NCBI RefSeq assembly: GCF_900129635.1
Contig: NZ_FSRB01000001.1
Coordinates: 1,837,501-1,901,500 of the forward strand
From: Singulisphaera sp. GP187
GTDB taxonomy: Bacteria; Planctomycetota; Planctomycetia; Isosphaerales; Isosphaeraceae
Length of the DNA stretch: 64,000 nucleotides
Direction of reading: 5' to 3'
Below, one piece after another: positions 26,190 through 35,312 of the stretch. Numbering within the stretch: the first letter of the stretch is position 1; the number at the start of each line of letters is the position of its first letter. Position numbers and translations under genes: made by a program. The notes beneath the pieces are model-generated. The model was not told where the DNA came from. It ran no database searches and saw only the letters and a program-made list of their open reading frames with translations.

Positions 26190-28304
26190 ATGAAGCGGAT
26201 CTTCTTGAGTCTGGCCGCTTGGGCAATCGTCGTGGCGCCGAACGCTCAGGCGCAATCGACCGAACAACCCGCGCGTACGGCCTCATACGTGGAGGCGTTT
26301 CAGAATCCCGACGGGGGATTCGCCGCGAAGCCGGGAGGTCCGTCGACCCTCGGTTCGACCTCCTCGGCCGTTCGGATCTTGAAAAACGTCGGCGGTTCGA
26401 TCCCCGACGTCCTGGCATGTATCAACTACGTCAAGTCCTGTCGCGATGCCGAGAGCGGCGGTTTCGCCCCGACCCCGGGTGGCAAGCCCGACGTTCGGAC
26501 GACCGCGGTCGGCTTGATGGCCGCCGCTGAGCTCTTGATCGCCGACGAGGAGACGTCGACCGCGGCGATCGCCTATTTCTCGAAGAACGTCAAGGACTTC
26601 GAGGAGATCCGGATCGCGGTCGCAGGCCTCGAGTCGGTCAAGAAAACCGCACCTGACTTCGCGAAGTGGATTTCGCAAGTCGAGGAAATGCGCAACCCGG
26701 ACGGCACCTTCGGCAACGGGGCCAGTCAGGCCCGCGACACCGGAGGCGCCGCGGTCGCCTTGCTCCGCATGGGGGTCAAGCTTGAGAACCGCGAAGCCGT
26801 CCTGACGGCGTTACGCGCCGGCCAGAAGAGCGACGGCGCCTGGTCGAAAGCGGAAGGGCCTTCGGACCTCGAAGCCACCTACCGGATCATGCGGGCCTTC
26901 TTCATGCTCAAGGAGGCACCCGACCTTGATGCGCTTCGCGGTTTCATCAACCAGTGCCGCAAGGATGATGGAAGCTACTCGACCGTGCCTGGTGGCGCGA
27001 GTGACCTGGGAGGCACCTATTACGCCACAACGGTCCTCCGCTGGGTCAAAATCCTCGGGGGAGAACCCGGGCTCGTCGAAACGGCCGGATTTGTGCCGCT
27101 GTTCAACGGCAAAGACCTCAACGGTTGGGAAGGGGACACAGCGCTCTGGTCGGCCCGCGACGGCATGCTCGTCGGAACATCTCCTGGAATCAAGCATAAC
27201 GACTTCCTTGCCACCGAGAAGTCTTATGGCGACTTCACCCTCAAACTCTCCTTCCGGCTGCTCGGAGCCGACGGAAGCAACAGTGGAGTCCAGTTCCGGA
27301 GCGTCCGCCTCCCGGGCCACGAAATGTCAGGGTATCAGGCGGACATCGGCCAGAATTACTGGGGGGGCCTCTACGATGAGTCGAGGCGGAACAAGGTCCT
27401 CGCCAAGGGGTCGGACAAGGCGATCGAGGGACTGCACAAGACCGGTTGGAATCACTACGTCCTCCGCGTCATCGGTCGCAAGATCGTGCTGACGCTCAAC
27501 GGAATCACTTCGGTCTCCTACGAAGAACCCGACGCGACCATCGCGCGTACCGGTCGGATCGGACTTCAGATTCATGCCGGTGGCCCGATGGTGATTCAGT
27601 TCAAAGACATCCTGATTCAAGCCTTGCCCGAGCCGACCGCCGGCCGCCCGGCTGAACCCGGTTTCCACTTGCGGACCGTCAAGACTGACGATGGGGAACG
27701 GAAATACACGGTCTCGTTCCCTCCAGGCTACGACGGCTCGAAGGAATTCCCGGTCGTTCTGTTCTTGCATGGTTCGGGTGAGCGCGGTGACAACGGAATT
27801 GTCTCTGCCCAGGTGGGCCTCGGAGCTGCCGTGTTCGGTCGCCCACAGGATTATCCGTTCATCGCGGTTTATCCTCAGGCGAAGAAGACTTGGAAGGCCG
27901 ATTCGGCGGACAGCAAGGCAGCGCTCGCGGCCCTGGACGACGTGCTGAAGAATTTCAAGGCCGACCCGAAACGTGTGGCCCTCACCGGCCTCTCCATGGG
28001 CGGATCCGGCTCGTGGGACCTCGCCGCGGCTCAGCCCGAGCGATTCGTCGCCGTGGTACCCATCTGCGGACAGGGCGCGTTGGAGACGGCCGCCAAACTC
28101 AAATCCGTTCCGGTCTGGGTCCTCGTCGGCGACGCCGACGGTCCCAAGACCGTGATCAATGGCCGAGCGATGACCAAGGCGCTTCGCGAGGCGGGAGCCA
28201 AGGTCAATGAAACCGAATACCGAGGCGTCCCCCACAATAGTTGGGATCGTGCTTATCACGATCCGGCACTTCTCAAGTGGTTGATCGGCCACCTCACGCA
28301 ATAA
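26190..28304 (+). CDS. Exported three-domain protein: cyclase-like helical repeats, DUF1080 domain, esterase domain
   Basis: 704 residues from the ATG at 26190 (GGAG 9 bases upstream); the frame is open from 26055 but lacks a start signal there. The signal peptide ends near APNAQAQ (residue 21). Residues about 25-290 hold prenyltransferase / squalene-cyclase-type repeats, with the recurring pattern of NPDGGF, AESGGF, NPDGTF, KSDGAW and KDDGSY. Residues about 305-495 are a DUF1080 (3-keto-disaccharide hydrolase / LamG-like) domain, marked by PLFNGKDLNGWEG and QFRS. Residues about 510-704 are an alpha/beta hydrolase of the phospholipase/carboxylesterase type with HGSGERGDNG, GLSMGGSGSWD and VPHNSWDRA. 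A secreted enzyme on a carbohydrate ester is plausible. DUF1080 with an esterase is common in planctomycetes; the helical-repeat front is the odd part. Confidence 0.85.
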   Translation: MKRIFLSLAAWAIVVAPNAQAQSTEQPARTASYVEAFQNPDGGFAAKPGGPSTLGSTSSAVRILKNVGGSIPDVLACINYVKSCRDAESGGFAPTPGGKPDVRTTAVGLMAAAELLIADEETSTAAIAYFSKNVKDFEEIRIAVAGLESVKKTAPDFAKWISQVEEMRNPDGTFGNGASQARDTGGAAVALLRMGVKLENREAVLTALRAGQKSDGAWSKAEGPSDLEATYRIMRAFFMLKEAPDLDALRGFINQCRKDDGSYSTVPGGASDLGGTYYATTVLRWVKILGGEPGLVETAGFVPLFNGKDLNGWEGDTALWSARDGMLVGTSPGIKHNDFLATEKSYGDFTLKLSFRLLGADGSNSGVQFRSVRLPGHEMSGYQADIGQNYWGGLYDESRRNKVLAKGSDKAIEGLHKTGWNHYVLRVIGRKIVLTLNGITSVSYEEPDATIARTGRIGLQIHAGGPMVIQFKDILIQALPEPTAGRPAEPGFHLRTVKTDDGERKYTVSFPPGYDGSKEFPVVLFLHGSGERGDNGIVSAQVGLGAAVFGRPQDYPFIAVYPQAKKTWKADSADSKAALAALDDVLKNFKADPKRVALTGLSMGGSGSWDLAAAQPERFVAVVPICGQGALETAAKLKSVPVWVLVGDADGPKTVINGRAMTKALREAGAKVNETEYRGVPHNSWDRAYHDPALLKWLIGHLTQ

Positions 28305-28314
28305 TCGCGCATTG

Positions 28315-28358
28315 AGCCTCGACCGTCGATCCTTGGGCGCCGTGCTCATCGAGGCTCA
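28315..28358 (+). terminator. Inverted repeat after the three-domain gene
   Basis: GAGCCTCGA (28315-28323) pairs perfectly with TCGAGGCTC (28350-28358) over a 26-base loop, 10 bases after the stop codon. Only a loose T-rich stretch follows, so it may be a weak terminator or an mRNA 3' end structure. Confidence 0.35.
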
Positions 28359-28401
28359 TTTGTGGTTTCATTTCCGGTCACAAACCAGGAGTTCTCTCTC
28401 G

Positions 28402-29466
28402 ATGCGAGTCAAGCGTTGGTGGTCCGGGCAATTCGCGCTCATGTTCAGTCTGGGACTTCTGAGCCTCCTGACGTCTCCACTTCACGCCGCGAGTGACGAG
28501 CCACTCGCAGGGTCGACGGAGAAATTCAACCATATCGTCGACAATGCGCACATGTTCGATCCGCTCCTCGTGTCTGTCATGAACGCGGACCTAGAAACGC
28601 AGTCGAAACTTGCGAAACTCCCCGTCCTGATTGAGACGGTGGAATCGCTCGACGGTAAAACGATCGATGAAGCCGTCGCCCGCAAGGAGCTCCCTCCCCA
28701 AGAGGATGGGGTCTACATCCTCCTCGCGAAGCGTGAGAAGAAGATCGAGGTACGCGTCGCGAAACGGTTCGAGAGCGTCGTTGGCGAGACGGAACGGAAG
28801 GGAATTCGCGACGCCTTTATCGAAGGGCTTCGGAAGGGGAAACCCGAGGAAGCGGTGACCCTGGGCGTACGCGCGCTGAACCGTGCGCTCCGCAAGGTCC
28901 GGAATACCGAGCTGGCTCCGCCGGAGCCCTCGGACGCCTCGCCAAAGAGTCATCCAAACAAACCTGGATCTTCACTCGTTGTGCGAAATCAGGTCAAGCT
29001 CGCCCTCTCGGGTGCCCGACGCATCCTTGAAGGGGCCGAAGCAAAGGCGAGCGAGTTGGGCCTGAAGGTGAATATTGCGGTGGTGGACGATGGCGGCCAT
29101 CTCCTCGCCTTCGCCCGGATGGATGGAGCGCGGCCCGCCAGCGGTTACACCGCAATTACCAAGGCCACGACCGCGGCCACGTTTCGGCAGGAGACCGGCC
29201 CGTCACCTCGAGGGACAACCACCCCCGACCCGCTCCTCAACATCAGCTTGCAGAACGCGGCTGCGGCCAGCGGCGGCAAGCTCACCACGCTTTTCGGCGG
29301 GGTCCCTGTCCTCGTCGATGGTCAGGTGATTGGGGGCGTGGGAGTTGGTGGCGGGACCGGAGAGCAGGACGCCATCGTCGCCAAAGCAGGAATTGAAGCG
29401 TTGCTCACTGAACTCAAGGAGAGTCAGAGCCCGCCCACTTCGGAACCGAAACCAACCCTACCTTAA
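28402..29466 (+). CDS. Exported TPM-domain protein fused to a GlcG/HbpS-type domain
   Basis: 354 residues from the ATG at 28402, with AGGAG about 11 bases upstream; an upstream start at 28312 would place the signal peptide too far in. The signal peptide ends near PLHAA. Residues about 35-165 resemble the TPM/YgcG domain (VDNAHMFDP, then VYILLAKREKKIEVRVAK, ERKGIRDAFIEGLRKG), found in exported proteins linked to photosystem II repair in plants and membrane functions in bacteria. Residues about 195-345 are a DUF336 (GlcG/HbpS) domain with INIAVVDDGGHLLAFARMDGA-like sequence and GGVPVLVDGQVIGGVGVGGG; this family binds heme in HbpS. The two are rarely described in one chain, so an exported heme- or cofactor-handling role is only a guess. 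Confidence 0.82.
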   Translation: MRVKRWWSGQFALMFSLGLLSLLTSPLHAASDEPLAGSTEKFNHIVDNAHMFDPLLVSVMNADLETQSKLAKLPVLIETVESLDGKTIDEAVARKELPPQEDGVYILLAKREKKIEVRVAKRFESVVGETERKGIRDAFIEGLRKGKPEEAVTLGVRALNRALRKVRNTELAPPEPSDASPKSHPNKPGSSLVVRNQVKLALSGARRILEGAEAKASELGLKVNIAVVDDGGHLLAFARMDGARPASGYTAITKATTAATFRQETGPSPRGTTTPDPLLNISLQNAAAASGGKLTTLFGGVPVLVDGQVIGGVGVGGGTGEQDAIVAKAGIEALLTELKESQSPPTSEPKPTLP

Positions 29467-29567
29467 ACCGTCGACTCCAGGCGCTTCCGAGGAGGGATCG
29501 GAAGTGCCTCGATCGCCAACGAGACCACTCGCTGAAGGACGCGCGACCAACCGGTGCGACAAGATTG

Positions 29568-29594
29568 CCAGGCCTTCCGCTACCGAAGGCCTGG
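29568..29594. terminator. Perfect hairpin between convergent genes
   Basis: CCAGGCCTTC (29568-29577) and GAAGGCCTGG (29585-29594) form a 10-bp stem with a 7-base loop between the converging TPM/GlcG gene and ispH. No T run follows on either strand, so it is terminator-like rather than a textbook intrinsic terminator. Confidence 0.45.
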
Positions 29595-29660
29595 GCATCC
29601 GGATCGGCCGCTATCGACGGCCCGACGAGCCGATCCGACTCTCCTTAAGCACGAGGGTGA

Positions 29661-30515
29661 TCAAGCTTCAACATTGACCGTCATCTGCAACATTGCCTGA
29701 TGGACTTCGTCGATGGTCGAGTCGAGCGTCGAGGTCCCGGCGGTGAGGCCGACGTTCTCGAACCGGGAGAGCCACTCCGGGTCGAGGTCGTTCGGCCCCT
29801 GAACGTGGATGGAGGGGATGCCACGTTCCTGGCAGAGCTTGGCGAGCTCGCGGGTGTTGTTGGAGTTGCTGCCGCCAACGACGACCATGGCGTCAACCTG
29901 TTCGATGAGCCGTTCCAAGGAACGTTGATGTTCCTTGGTGGGCAAGCAGACCGTATCCACGAAGCGGATCTCGGCGTCCGGATTGTGTCGGGCGATCGCC
30001 TCGCGGATCCGTTCGACGGTCCGCGCGGGGGCGGTGGTCTGACAGATGATTCCGAGCCGATCGGCGGGATACCGTTTGACCTCGTCTTCGGTCGAAACGA
30101 CGTCGAACCGCTCGAGATCCTCGATAATTCCCTGGACCTCAACGTGTCCACGGCGGCCGATCAGGACCACGAAATATCCCTGCTTCTGTAAATTGAGAGC
30201 CGCCTGGTGGACCCGGGTGACCAGGGGACAGGTCGTATCCACGATGCGTTTCCCGGCGTCGGCCAGGCGTGACCGCTCGCGATCGCTGACCCCGTGCGCG
30301 GTGATCAGCACGACCGGAGTCTCCGGCACCTCCTGGCGCGAGCTCTCGTCGGTCATGGCGAATCCGCTCGCATCGAGCTGGACCAGCACCGTCTCGTTGT
30401 GAACCAATTGCCCGTGAATCGTCACCGACTGCGGATCGGCAATCTTTTGAATAATCTTGAGCGCATCTCTAACACCAAAGCACATCCCCATAACTTCGGC
30501 TCGTACGATCTTCAT
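29661..30515 (-). CDS. ispH: 4-hydroxy-3-methylbut-2-enyl diphosphate reductase
   Basis: 284 residues. It is the last enzyme of the non-mevalonate pathway and reduces HMBPP to IPP and DMAPP with an iron-sulfur cluster. The three cluster cysteines are seen at Cys12 (MGMCFGVRDA), Cys96 (VDTTCPLV) and Cys190 (VDTVCLPT), along with AHGVS (His74), the HVEVQG segment with the catalytic Glu (126) and SNNT near residue 218. The front MGMCFGVRDA differs from the usual GFCAGV, which marks a divergent IspH clade but keeps every key residue. GGAGG precedes the ATG by 4 bases. The gene lies 86 bases downstream of the winged-helix regulator gene on the same strand and may share its transcript. Confidence 0.95.
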   Translation of the reverse strand: MKIVRAEVMGMCFGVRDALKIIQKIADPQSVTIHGQLVHNETVLVQLDASGFAMTDESSRQEVPETPVVLITAHGVSDRERSRLADAGKRIVDTTCPLVTRVHQAALNLQKQGYFVVLIGRRGHVEVQGIIEDLERFDVVSTEDEVKRYPADRLGIICQTTAPARTVERIREAIARHNPDAEIRFVDTVCLPTKEHQRSLERLIEQVDAMVVVGGSNSNNTRELAKLCQERGIPSIHVQGPNDLDPEWLSRFENVGLTAGTSTLDSTIDEVHQAMLQMTVNVEA

Positions 30516-30601
30516 GATGCCTCCCTAATCTCGATCACCAAAAGCTTTGCATTGCAAAGTTTCCAGCAGCATTCTTCCGTCGCGGGTTCCCCGGAGGTGT
30601 C

Positions 30602-30994
30602 TCAGGCGGGGAACCAGCCTTCGGCGAGCGAGCTCGCCGGTGTGGGTGCCGTCTTGGCGGCGGTCAGCGCGTCGGCCACCACATTTTCCAGGACATTGAT
30701 GTAATCGAGGAAGCGCCGCCGGCCTTCCTCGGTGAGTCGACACAGCGTCTGGGGGCGATTCTGCTGGAACCCTTTCCAGACCTCGAGGAGTCCCGCCTCA
30801 TGCAGAACTTGGAGGTGCCGGCTGAGGTTCCCGTCCGTCAGGGCACACAGTTCTTTCAGGTCGGCGAACACAAGTCCCTTGGGATGAGTCACGAGTGAGG
30901 TCATGATCCCGAGCCGGGCCTTCTCATGAAACACGCGTTCGAGGCCTTCATAAGCGAAGCGGCCTGACGACTCGTCGTCCTTTGTTTTACTCAT
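30602..30994 (-). CDS. Winged-helix transcriptional regulator
   Basis: 130 residues from the ATG at 30994. The body matches the short winged-helix regulators of the HTH_34 / ArsR-MarR-like type: HEKARLGIMTSLVTHPKGLV leads the first helices, FADLKELCALTDGNLSRHLQ is the DNA-reading helix-turn-helix and LLEVWKGF... with PQTLCRLTEEGRRRF forms the wing and final helix. A Pro/Ala/Thr-rich tail follows. It overlaps the upstream membrane-protein gene by 8 bases. In known pairs of this kind the regulator and a small membrane protein are encoded together, and the regulator often represses the pair. The ligand is unknown. Confidence 0.85.
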   Translation of the reverse strand: MSKTKDDESSGRFAYEGLERVFHEKARLGIMTSLVTHPKGLVFADLKELCALTDGNLSRHLQVLHEAGLLEVWKGFQQNRPQTLCRLTEEGRRRFLDYINVLENVVADALTAAKTAPTPASSLAEGWFPA

Positions 30995-31595
30995 CGCGAC
31001 ACTCCAGGGTGCGATAGAGCACGGCCGCCGCGAGGAGTTGACCGACCCCGAAGGGGAGGCCCATGGCCCAAGGCGACAAGGCGTACTCTCCGCGTGCCAG
31101 TGCCAGGCACACGAGTCCAGTGGCGAGGTAGAACACGGCCACCCCGAACGTGGCACGAGGCAAGAGCCGGCACGAGGCGAAAACACCCAGGCTGAAGAGG
31201 ATTTGCCACAGTCCGGGTAACATCCAGAGGGCTTCGGGGGCGAACCGGATCAACACAAACGTGAGGAGCCCACCCGCGACCAGGCAGGGGATAAACTGCT
31301 CGACCGCCAGCCAGGTGATCTCGCGCGTCCAGGGCGAGGCGGAGTTGCGAACCCGGATCACCATCTCGGCCCCGGCCGCCACCGCGCTGATCACGGCCGC
31401 TCCAATCCAGAGCCCGAGGTACCCCGACAATTCCTGGCTCGGGTCGCGGATCCAGGCCAGTTGAAACCCGGCGGTCGCCAGGGCGAGTACTCCCGAAAAG
31501 GCGACCGGCATCGCACGGATGCCACGAAATACCTCCGTCCGTGCCATCTGCAACCGGATCTCGGAGATCTGGGTTAACGCGTCCCGAAGTTCCAT
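30987..31595 (-). CDS. Multi-pass membrane protein paired with a winged-helix regulator
   Basis: 202 residues from the ATG at 31595; a frame open from 31706 begins upstream of the candidate promoter and is rejected. An N-terminal amphipathic stretch (MELRDALTQISEIRLQMART) is followed by about six hydrophobic segments (around residues 30-48, 58-78, 92-112, 120-138, 144-162 and 172-192). No catalytic motif is visible. The length, the leading helix and the coupling to a downstream winged-helix gene match a recurrent two-gene unit of unassigned function. The final codons overlap the regulator start by 8 bases, so the two are coexpressed. I do not recognise a specific function. Confidence 0.75.
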   Translation of the reverse strand: MELRDALTQISEIRLQMARTEVFRGIRAMPVAFSGVLALATAGFQLAWIRDPSQELSGYLGLWIGAAVISAVAAGAEMVIRVRNSASPWTREITWLAVEQFIPCLVAGGLLTFVLIRFAPEALWMLPGLWQILFSLGVFASCRLLPRATFGVAVFYLATGLVCLALARGEYALSPWAMGLPFGVGQLLAAAVLYRTLECRDE

Positions 31596-32065
31596 GGAGC
31601 GCCGTATCTCTCGAGACCAAATAAAAAGGGTGAGGAATCCACTCGACCCGATCGATTTTCCTGTTCGCTTTGTATCGTAAAGCGTGCATTGGTCGACGTC
31701 AAGCATCGTCGGAATATTTTACCAGCCCGTCGTATTTTTCAAACTGAGCCGGGGGCGAGACTGGCTTCCTTGACCGTGGGACTTCGCTGTTCTCCAAGTG
31801 CTCGAACGCGCGAGGTTGTCCGTCGTTTTACTTCCCCGTGTATCGTGCGCACGAACTTCAGGGTGCTCCCGATCGACCACGGCACGGGCCGGTGGCACCA
31901 GGGGGCGGTCCGCGACCAAGAAGCGGATTCAAGCCGGGCTCGAGCCGCCCCTAAAATCCGGATTATCGACAATCTCTTGCGAAACAGGCGTCCGCATCCG
32001 ATATTCACAAGTGGTGTGATAATGCCACACGATCCATCGATCACCCGCTCTTGTCTCGGGGATTC
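31596..32065. other. Divergent intergenic region
   Basis: 470 bases between the leftward membrane-protein gene and the rightward porin gene. Apart from the leftward promoter candidate, nothing gene-like is seen; the frames open here have no start signals or codon bias. Confidence 0.6.
31674..31702 (-). promoter_or_regulatory. Candidate sigma-70-type promoter for membrane protein-regulator-ispH unit
   Basis: On the minus strand TTGACG (31702-31697), a 17-base spacer and TACGAT (31679-31674), about 80 bases before the ATG at 31595. Consensus is good and the spacing is ideal. It supports the shorter start of the membrane protein. Confidence 0.5.
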
Positions 32066-33745
32066 ATGTCCAAGGCCACGGGAACCTTCTGGGGACCGAA
32101 GGGCAGGGGACCCCGGCTGCTGCCCAGCCGGAGGATGGTCCTGGCCGCCTTGCTCGTTCAGGCCGTGCTCGCGTCCCGATCCGCGGCCAACCCGCCGCCT
32201 GGGTCTGAGGCGGGCCGGGATCCCTCCGCTCTGGAAGACCGGATCCGGCGGCTCGAGGCACTCGGGGCCGCCGTCATCGAGCAGAATCAGCGGCTGACCG
32301 AGCAGAACCGTCGACTCGCCGAGCAGAACCAGGGGCTCGCGCAACAGCTTCAGCAGGTGAACCAGCGCCAGGACATGCTGTCCCGCCGTCTCGATGGTGT
32401 GACCAAGGCGAACGCGACAACGACCCTCCCGTCCGCCACCCTGCCGCGACCCGTGAATGAGATCGCAGGCGCCGCAGCCGTTGTCCCGGCTTCGGAACCC
32501 GTCGTCGAGAGTCCTCCCGATTCGGCCTCGACCCCGGCTTGGCCTGAGTTCCTGACCGGTCGATACGACCGGAAGAAGGGCCAGTTCGTCCTCGTCCAGC
32601 CGCGGACTCCGGAGGACATGCCGTTCGCGCTCAACTTCGACCTGATCACCCAGTTGCGTTACACGGGGTTCTCTCGGTCGGCGCGGACCTGGACCGACAG
32701 CGCAGGCACGGTCCGGCCCGTAAGAAATCTGAGCACGTTCGCGGTGAACCGCAACTGGCTGCAGTTCACCGGCTACGCCATCGACCCCCGGCTCCAGTTC
32801 ATGGCCGCGATCTTCTCTTCCTCAACCACGAATTCGACTCTCTTTTTAGGATGGATCGACTACAAGTTCAGCGAGGCGTTCCTCCTGTCTGCGGGATACT
32901 TCAAGTTGCCCGGGAGCCGGGAGTGGATGGACTCGTTTCGGTTCACGCTCGGGGCCGACCGCACGATGGCGACGACCTTCTTCCGACCGAACATGAGCCC
33001 AGGGATCTGGGCGTCGGGTGAGCCTTTGGCGAACTTGCACTACATCGCGATGGTCGCCAATTCGTTCAACGGCCTGAACCTCGCGGACAACCGGATCGGC
33101 AGTAACACGGCCTTCGCGAGCAGCCTTTGGTGGGAACCCTTCGGCAAGTACGGGCTCGGCCCGTCGGACATTGAGTCGCGGAACCAGCCGACCGCACGAT
33201 TCGGCTCGAGCCTGACGGTGTCGCGGGAACAACTCGCCAACGCCGCCTCGATCCAAACGAACCCGGAAGACACTCTCTTCCGGCTCTCGGACGGCACCCC
33301 GCTGGCACTCGCCGGTGCCCTCGGTCCTGGAGTCCACATCAATACGACCAGCGTTCAGCTCTGGGCGATCGACGCGGCGGTCAAGTACCGCGGGTTCAGC
33401 CTCTCGGGGGAGTACTACCTTCGCTGGCTCAACGATTTCCGTCACACCGGCGGCGCGCTGCCGATCCGCAGCTTGTTCGATCAGGGGGCCTACGCCCAAA
33501 CCTCATATTTTGTCATCCCGAGTCGGTTGGAGGGGTATGCCCGCTACTCGTTCGTGGCCGGTCGGTTCGGCGCAGGCGACGAGTGGAGCGGTGGGCTCAA
33601 CTGGTACGTCACCGGCGAGCGGAACTGGCGGATGACGTTCGACGTGACCCGGATCAATCACTCGCCCGCCGAGAACGGTCTGACCGGATACCGCGCGGGG
33701 GAGAGCGGCACCCTGTTCCAGCTTCAAATGCTTACCGACTTCTAA
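32066..33745 (+). CDS. Outer-membrane porin, phosphate-selective porin O/P-like
   Basis: 559 residues from the ATG at 32066; a TTG 15 bases upstream is an alternative. The N-terminus is long (about 28 residues) before the hydrophobic signal segment MVLAALLVQAVLASRSA. Then comes a coiled coil (about residues 60-115) built on repeats of EQNQRLTEQNRRLAEQNQ, which probably trimerises or tethers the protein in the periplasm. The remainder (about 160-559) is a beta-barrel of the OprP/OprO family: alternating-hydrophobic strands, many Tyr, Trp and Phe at strand ends, and a C-terminal strand ending LFQLQMLTDF with the terminal Phe typical of outer-membrane barrels. Phosphate specificity is not proved; planctomycetes have many such porins with unknown solutes. 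An adjacent phosphate-uptake gene is absent. Confidence 0.85.
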   Translation: MSKATGTFWGPKGRGPRLLPSRRMVLAALLVQAVLASRSAANPPPGSEAGRDPSALEDRIRRLEALGAAVIEQNQRLTEQNRRLAEQNQGLAQQLQQVNQRQDMLSRRLDGVTKANATTTLPSATLPRPVNEIAGAAAVVPASEPVVESPPDSASTPAWPEFLTGRYDRKKGQFVLVQPRTPEDMPFALNFDLITQLRYTGFSRSARTWTDSAGTVRPVRNLSTFAVNRNWLQFTGYAIDPRLQFMAAIFSSSTTNSTLFLGWIDYKFSEAFLLSAGYFKLPGSREWMDSFRFTLGADRTMATTFFRPNMSPGIWASGEPLANLHYIAMVANSFNGLNLADNRIGSNTAFASSLWWEPFGKYGLGPSDIESRNQPTARFGSSLTVSREQLANAASIQTNPEDTLFRLSDGTPLALAGALGPGVHINTTSVQLWAIDAAVKYRGFSLSGEYYLRWLNDFRHTGGALPIRSLFDQGAYAQTSYFVIPSRLEGYARYSFVAGRFGAGDEWSGGLNWYVTGERNWRMTFDVTRINHSPAENGLTGYRAGESGTLFQLQMLTDF

Positions 33746-33749
33746 ATTA

Positions 33750-33770
33750 GGCGACTCCTCAAGGGTCGCC
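33750..33770 (+). terminator. Hairpin after the porin gene
   Basis: GGCGACTC and GGGTCGCC can form an 8-bp stem (one wobble) with a 5-base loop starting five bases after the porin stop. No T run follows, so its role as a terminator is uncertain. Confidence 0.35.
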
Positions 33771-33950
33771 CTGTGCTCGGAATGACGGTCGAAAACTCGC
33801 TGACTTCGGTGTCCAGCTTAAATTCGTTGTGCGTGCCATCCTCGTCTTCGATTATAATCGACTTTCTCTCCAAGGACCTTCGTGACGGCGAATTGACTCG
33901 CCGGTTCCCGGGGCCATTCTCTTCTCGCCTTGAGCGGAAAAAACCCCTCG

Positions 33951-35312
33951 ATGGGACTGACCGAGTTTTTGATCATTGCCGGCCTGGTGTTCGTAAACGG
34001 GTTCTTCGTGGCCGCGGAGTTCGCCCTGGTCAAGGTTCGCACCAGCCAGATCGATCAGTTGGTGGAGCAGGGGAACTGGGCGGCCAAGCTGGTGAGCCGG
34101 GCCCTCGATCATCTCGACGCTTATCTGTCAGCCTCCCAGGTCGGGATCACCGTCGCGAGTCTGGGACTCGGCTGGGCGATCGAGAAGCGCGTGGTCCACA
34201 ACGTTGAGGTCTGGCTCGCCAAAAACCACATGCAGGGGAGCCAGATCTCCCTCGGCCTGTTCTCGCTCTCGGTCGTCTCGGCGGTGCCAATCGCGGCGTT
34301 CGCCTTTGTGACCTTTCTCCATGTTGCGCTCGGGGAGCAGGCCCCCAAGAGCCTGGCGATCCGTTCCGCCAAAGTCGTCGCGCTCTGGACCGTCCCCCCG
34401 CTGATGGCGATCTACTTCATCTTCTGGCCGGTGATCTGGCTCCTCAACAATGCCAGCAACCTGACGCTCAAGATGCTCGGTCTGGGCAACACCGACGAAG
34501 CCGAGGTGTCCCACACGGAAGACGAACTCCGGCACATCGTCGCCGAGAGCGTCGCCGGGGGCCACCTCTCCCGTAACGAAAGGATCATGATTGAAAATGT
34601 CTTGAACCTGGAAGAGAAGACGGCCAGACGCATCATGGTGCCTCGCCCGGACATCGTCTATTTGAACCTCTCGCGGCCGGTCGAGGATAACCTCCGGGTC
34701 GCGCGGCAGGCTGGACATACGCGCTATCCGATCTGCGAAGACGACCTCAACACCGTCATCGGTATGATTCACGTCAAGGACCTGTTCCGCGCGGGCGCCA
34801 CCAGCAACGGCCGGCCCGACCTTCGGAAGTGGGCGCGCAAGGTGCCGTTCCTCCCCGAATCGCTCAAACTCGACCACCTGCTCGTGGAGTTTCAGCGCAA
34901 CAAGGTCCATCTCGCGATGCTGCTCGACGAATACGGCAGCGTGGTCGGAATGGTGAGCCTGGAAAACGTCCTCGAAGAGTTGGTCGGGCCGATTCAGGAC
35001 GAGTTCGACCGCGAGGATCCGCAAGTGACCCTCCTCGGCAACGGTGTGTTCGAGGTCGACGCCACCTGCCCGCTCGACGTGCTCGCCGATCGTTGTGGCG
35101 TGAACGTCCCTGAGACCGAGGCCGAGACCGCCGGCGGCCTCATCCTCGACCTCCTGGGACGACTCGCCAAGACCGGTGACAGCGTCCTCGTCGACGCCGC
35201 TCGCCTCGTGGTGATCCGCGCGGATCCCACGCGAATCCGCCGCATTCGCGTCGAGCCGGTCGGTGAACTCACCTCCCCAGAGTCCAATGGCAGCCCCGCT
35301 CAGGGGGCCTGA
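33951..35312 (+). CDS. CNNM/CBS-domain membrane protein (hemolysin C / CorC family)
   Basis: 453 residues from the ATG at 33951; a TTG at 33930 would add seven residues. The N-terminal CNNM domain has four hydrophobic segments (about 2-22, 55-80, 98-125 and 135-160), with EFALVKVRTSQID after the first. Two CBS domains follow (about 200-265 and 270-330), with PRPDIVYLNLSRP at the first and LAMLLDEYGSVVGMVSLENV in the second. The C-terminal CorC_HlyC domain (about 345-430) contains FEVDATCPLDVLADRCGV and ETAGGLILDLLGRLAKTGD. Family members act in Mg2+/Co2+ resistance and efflux; hemolysin is a historical name. The gene stands alone, between the porin gene and the tRNA cluster. Confidence 0.9.
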   Translation: MGLTEFLIIAGLVFVNGFFVAAEFALVKVRTSQIDQLVEQGNWAAKLVSRALDHLDAYLSASQVGITVASLGLGWAIEKRVVHNVEVWLAKNHMQGSQISLGLFSLSVVSAVPIAAFAFVTFLHVALGEQAPKSLAIRSAKVVALWTVPPLMAIYFIFWPVIWLLNNASNLTLKMLGLGNTDEAEVSHTEDELRHIVAESVAGGHLSRNERIMIENVLNLEEKTARRIMVPRPDIVYLNLSRPVEDNLRVARQAGHTRYPICEDDLNTVIGMIHVKDLFRAGATSNGRPDLRKWARKVPFLPESLKLDHLLVEFQRNKVHLAMLLDEYGSVVGMVSLENVLEELVGPIQDEFDREDPQVTLLGNGVFEVDATCPLDVLADRCGVNVPETEAETAGGLILDLLGRLAKTGDSVLVDAARLVVIRADPTRIRRIRVEPVGELTSPESNGSPAQGA

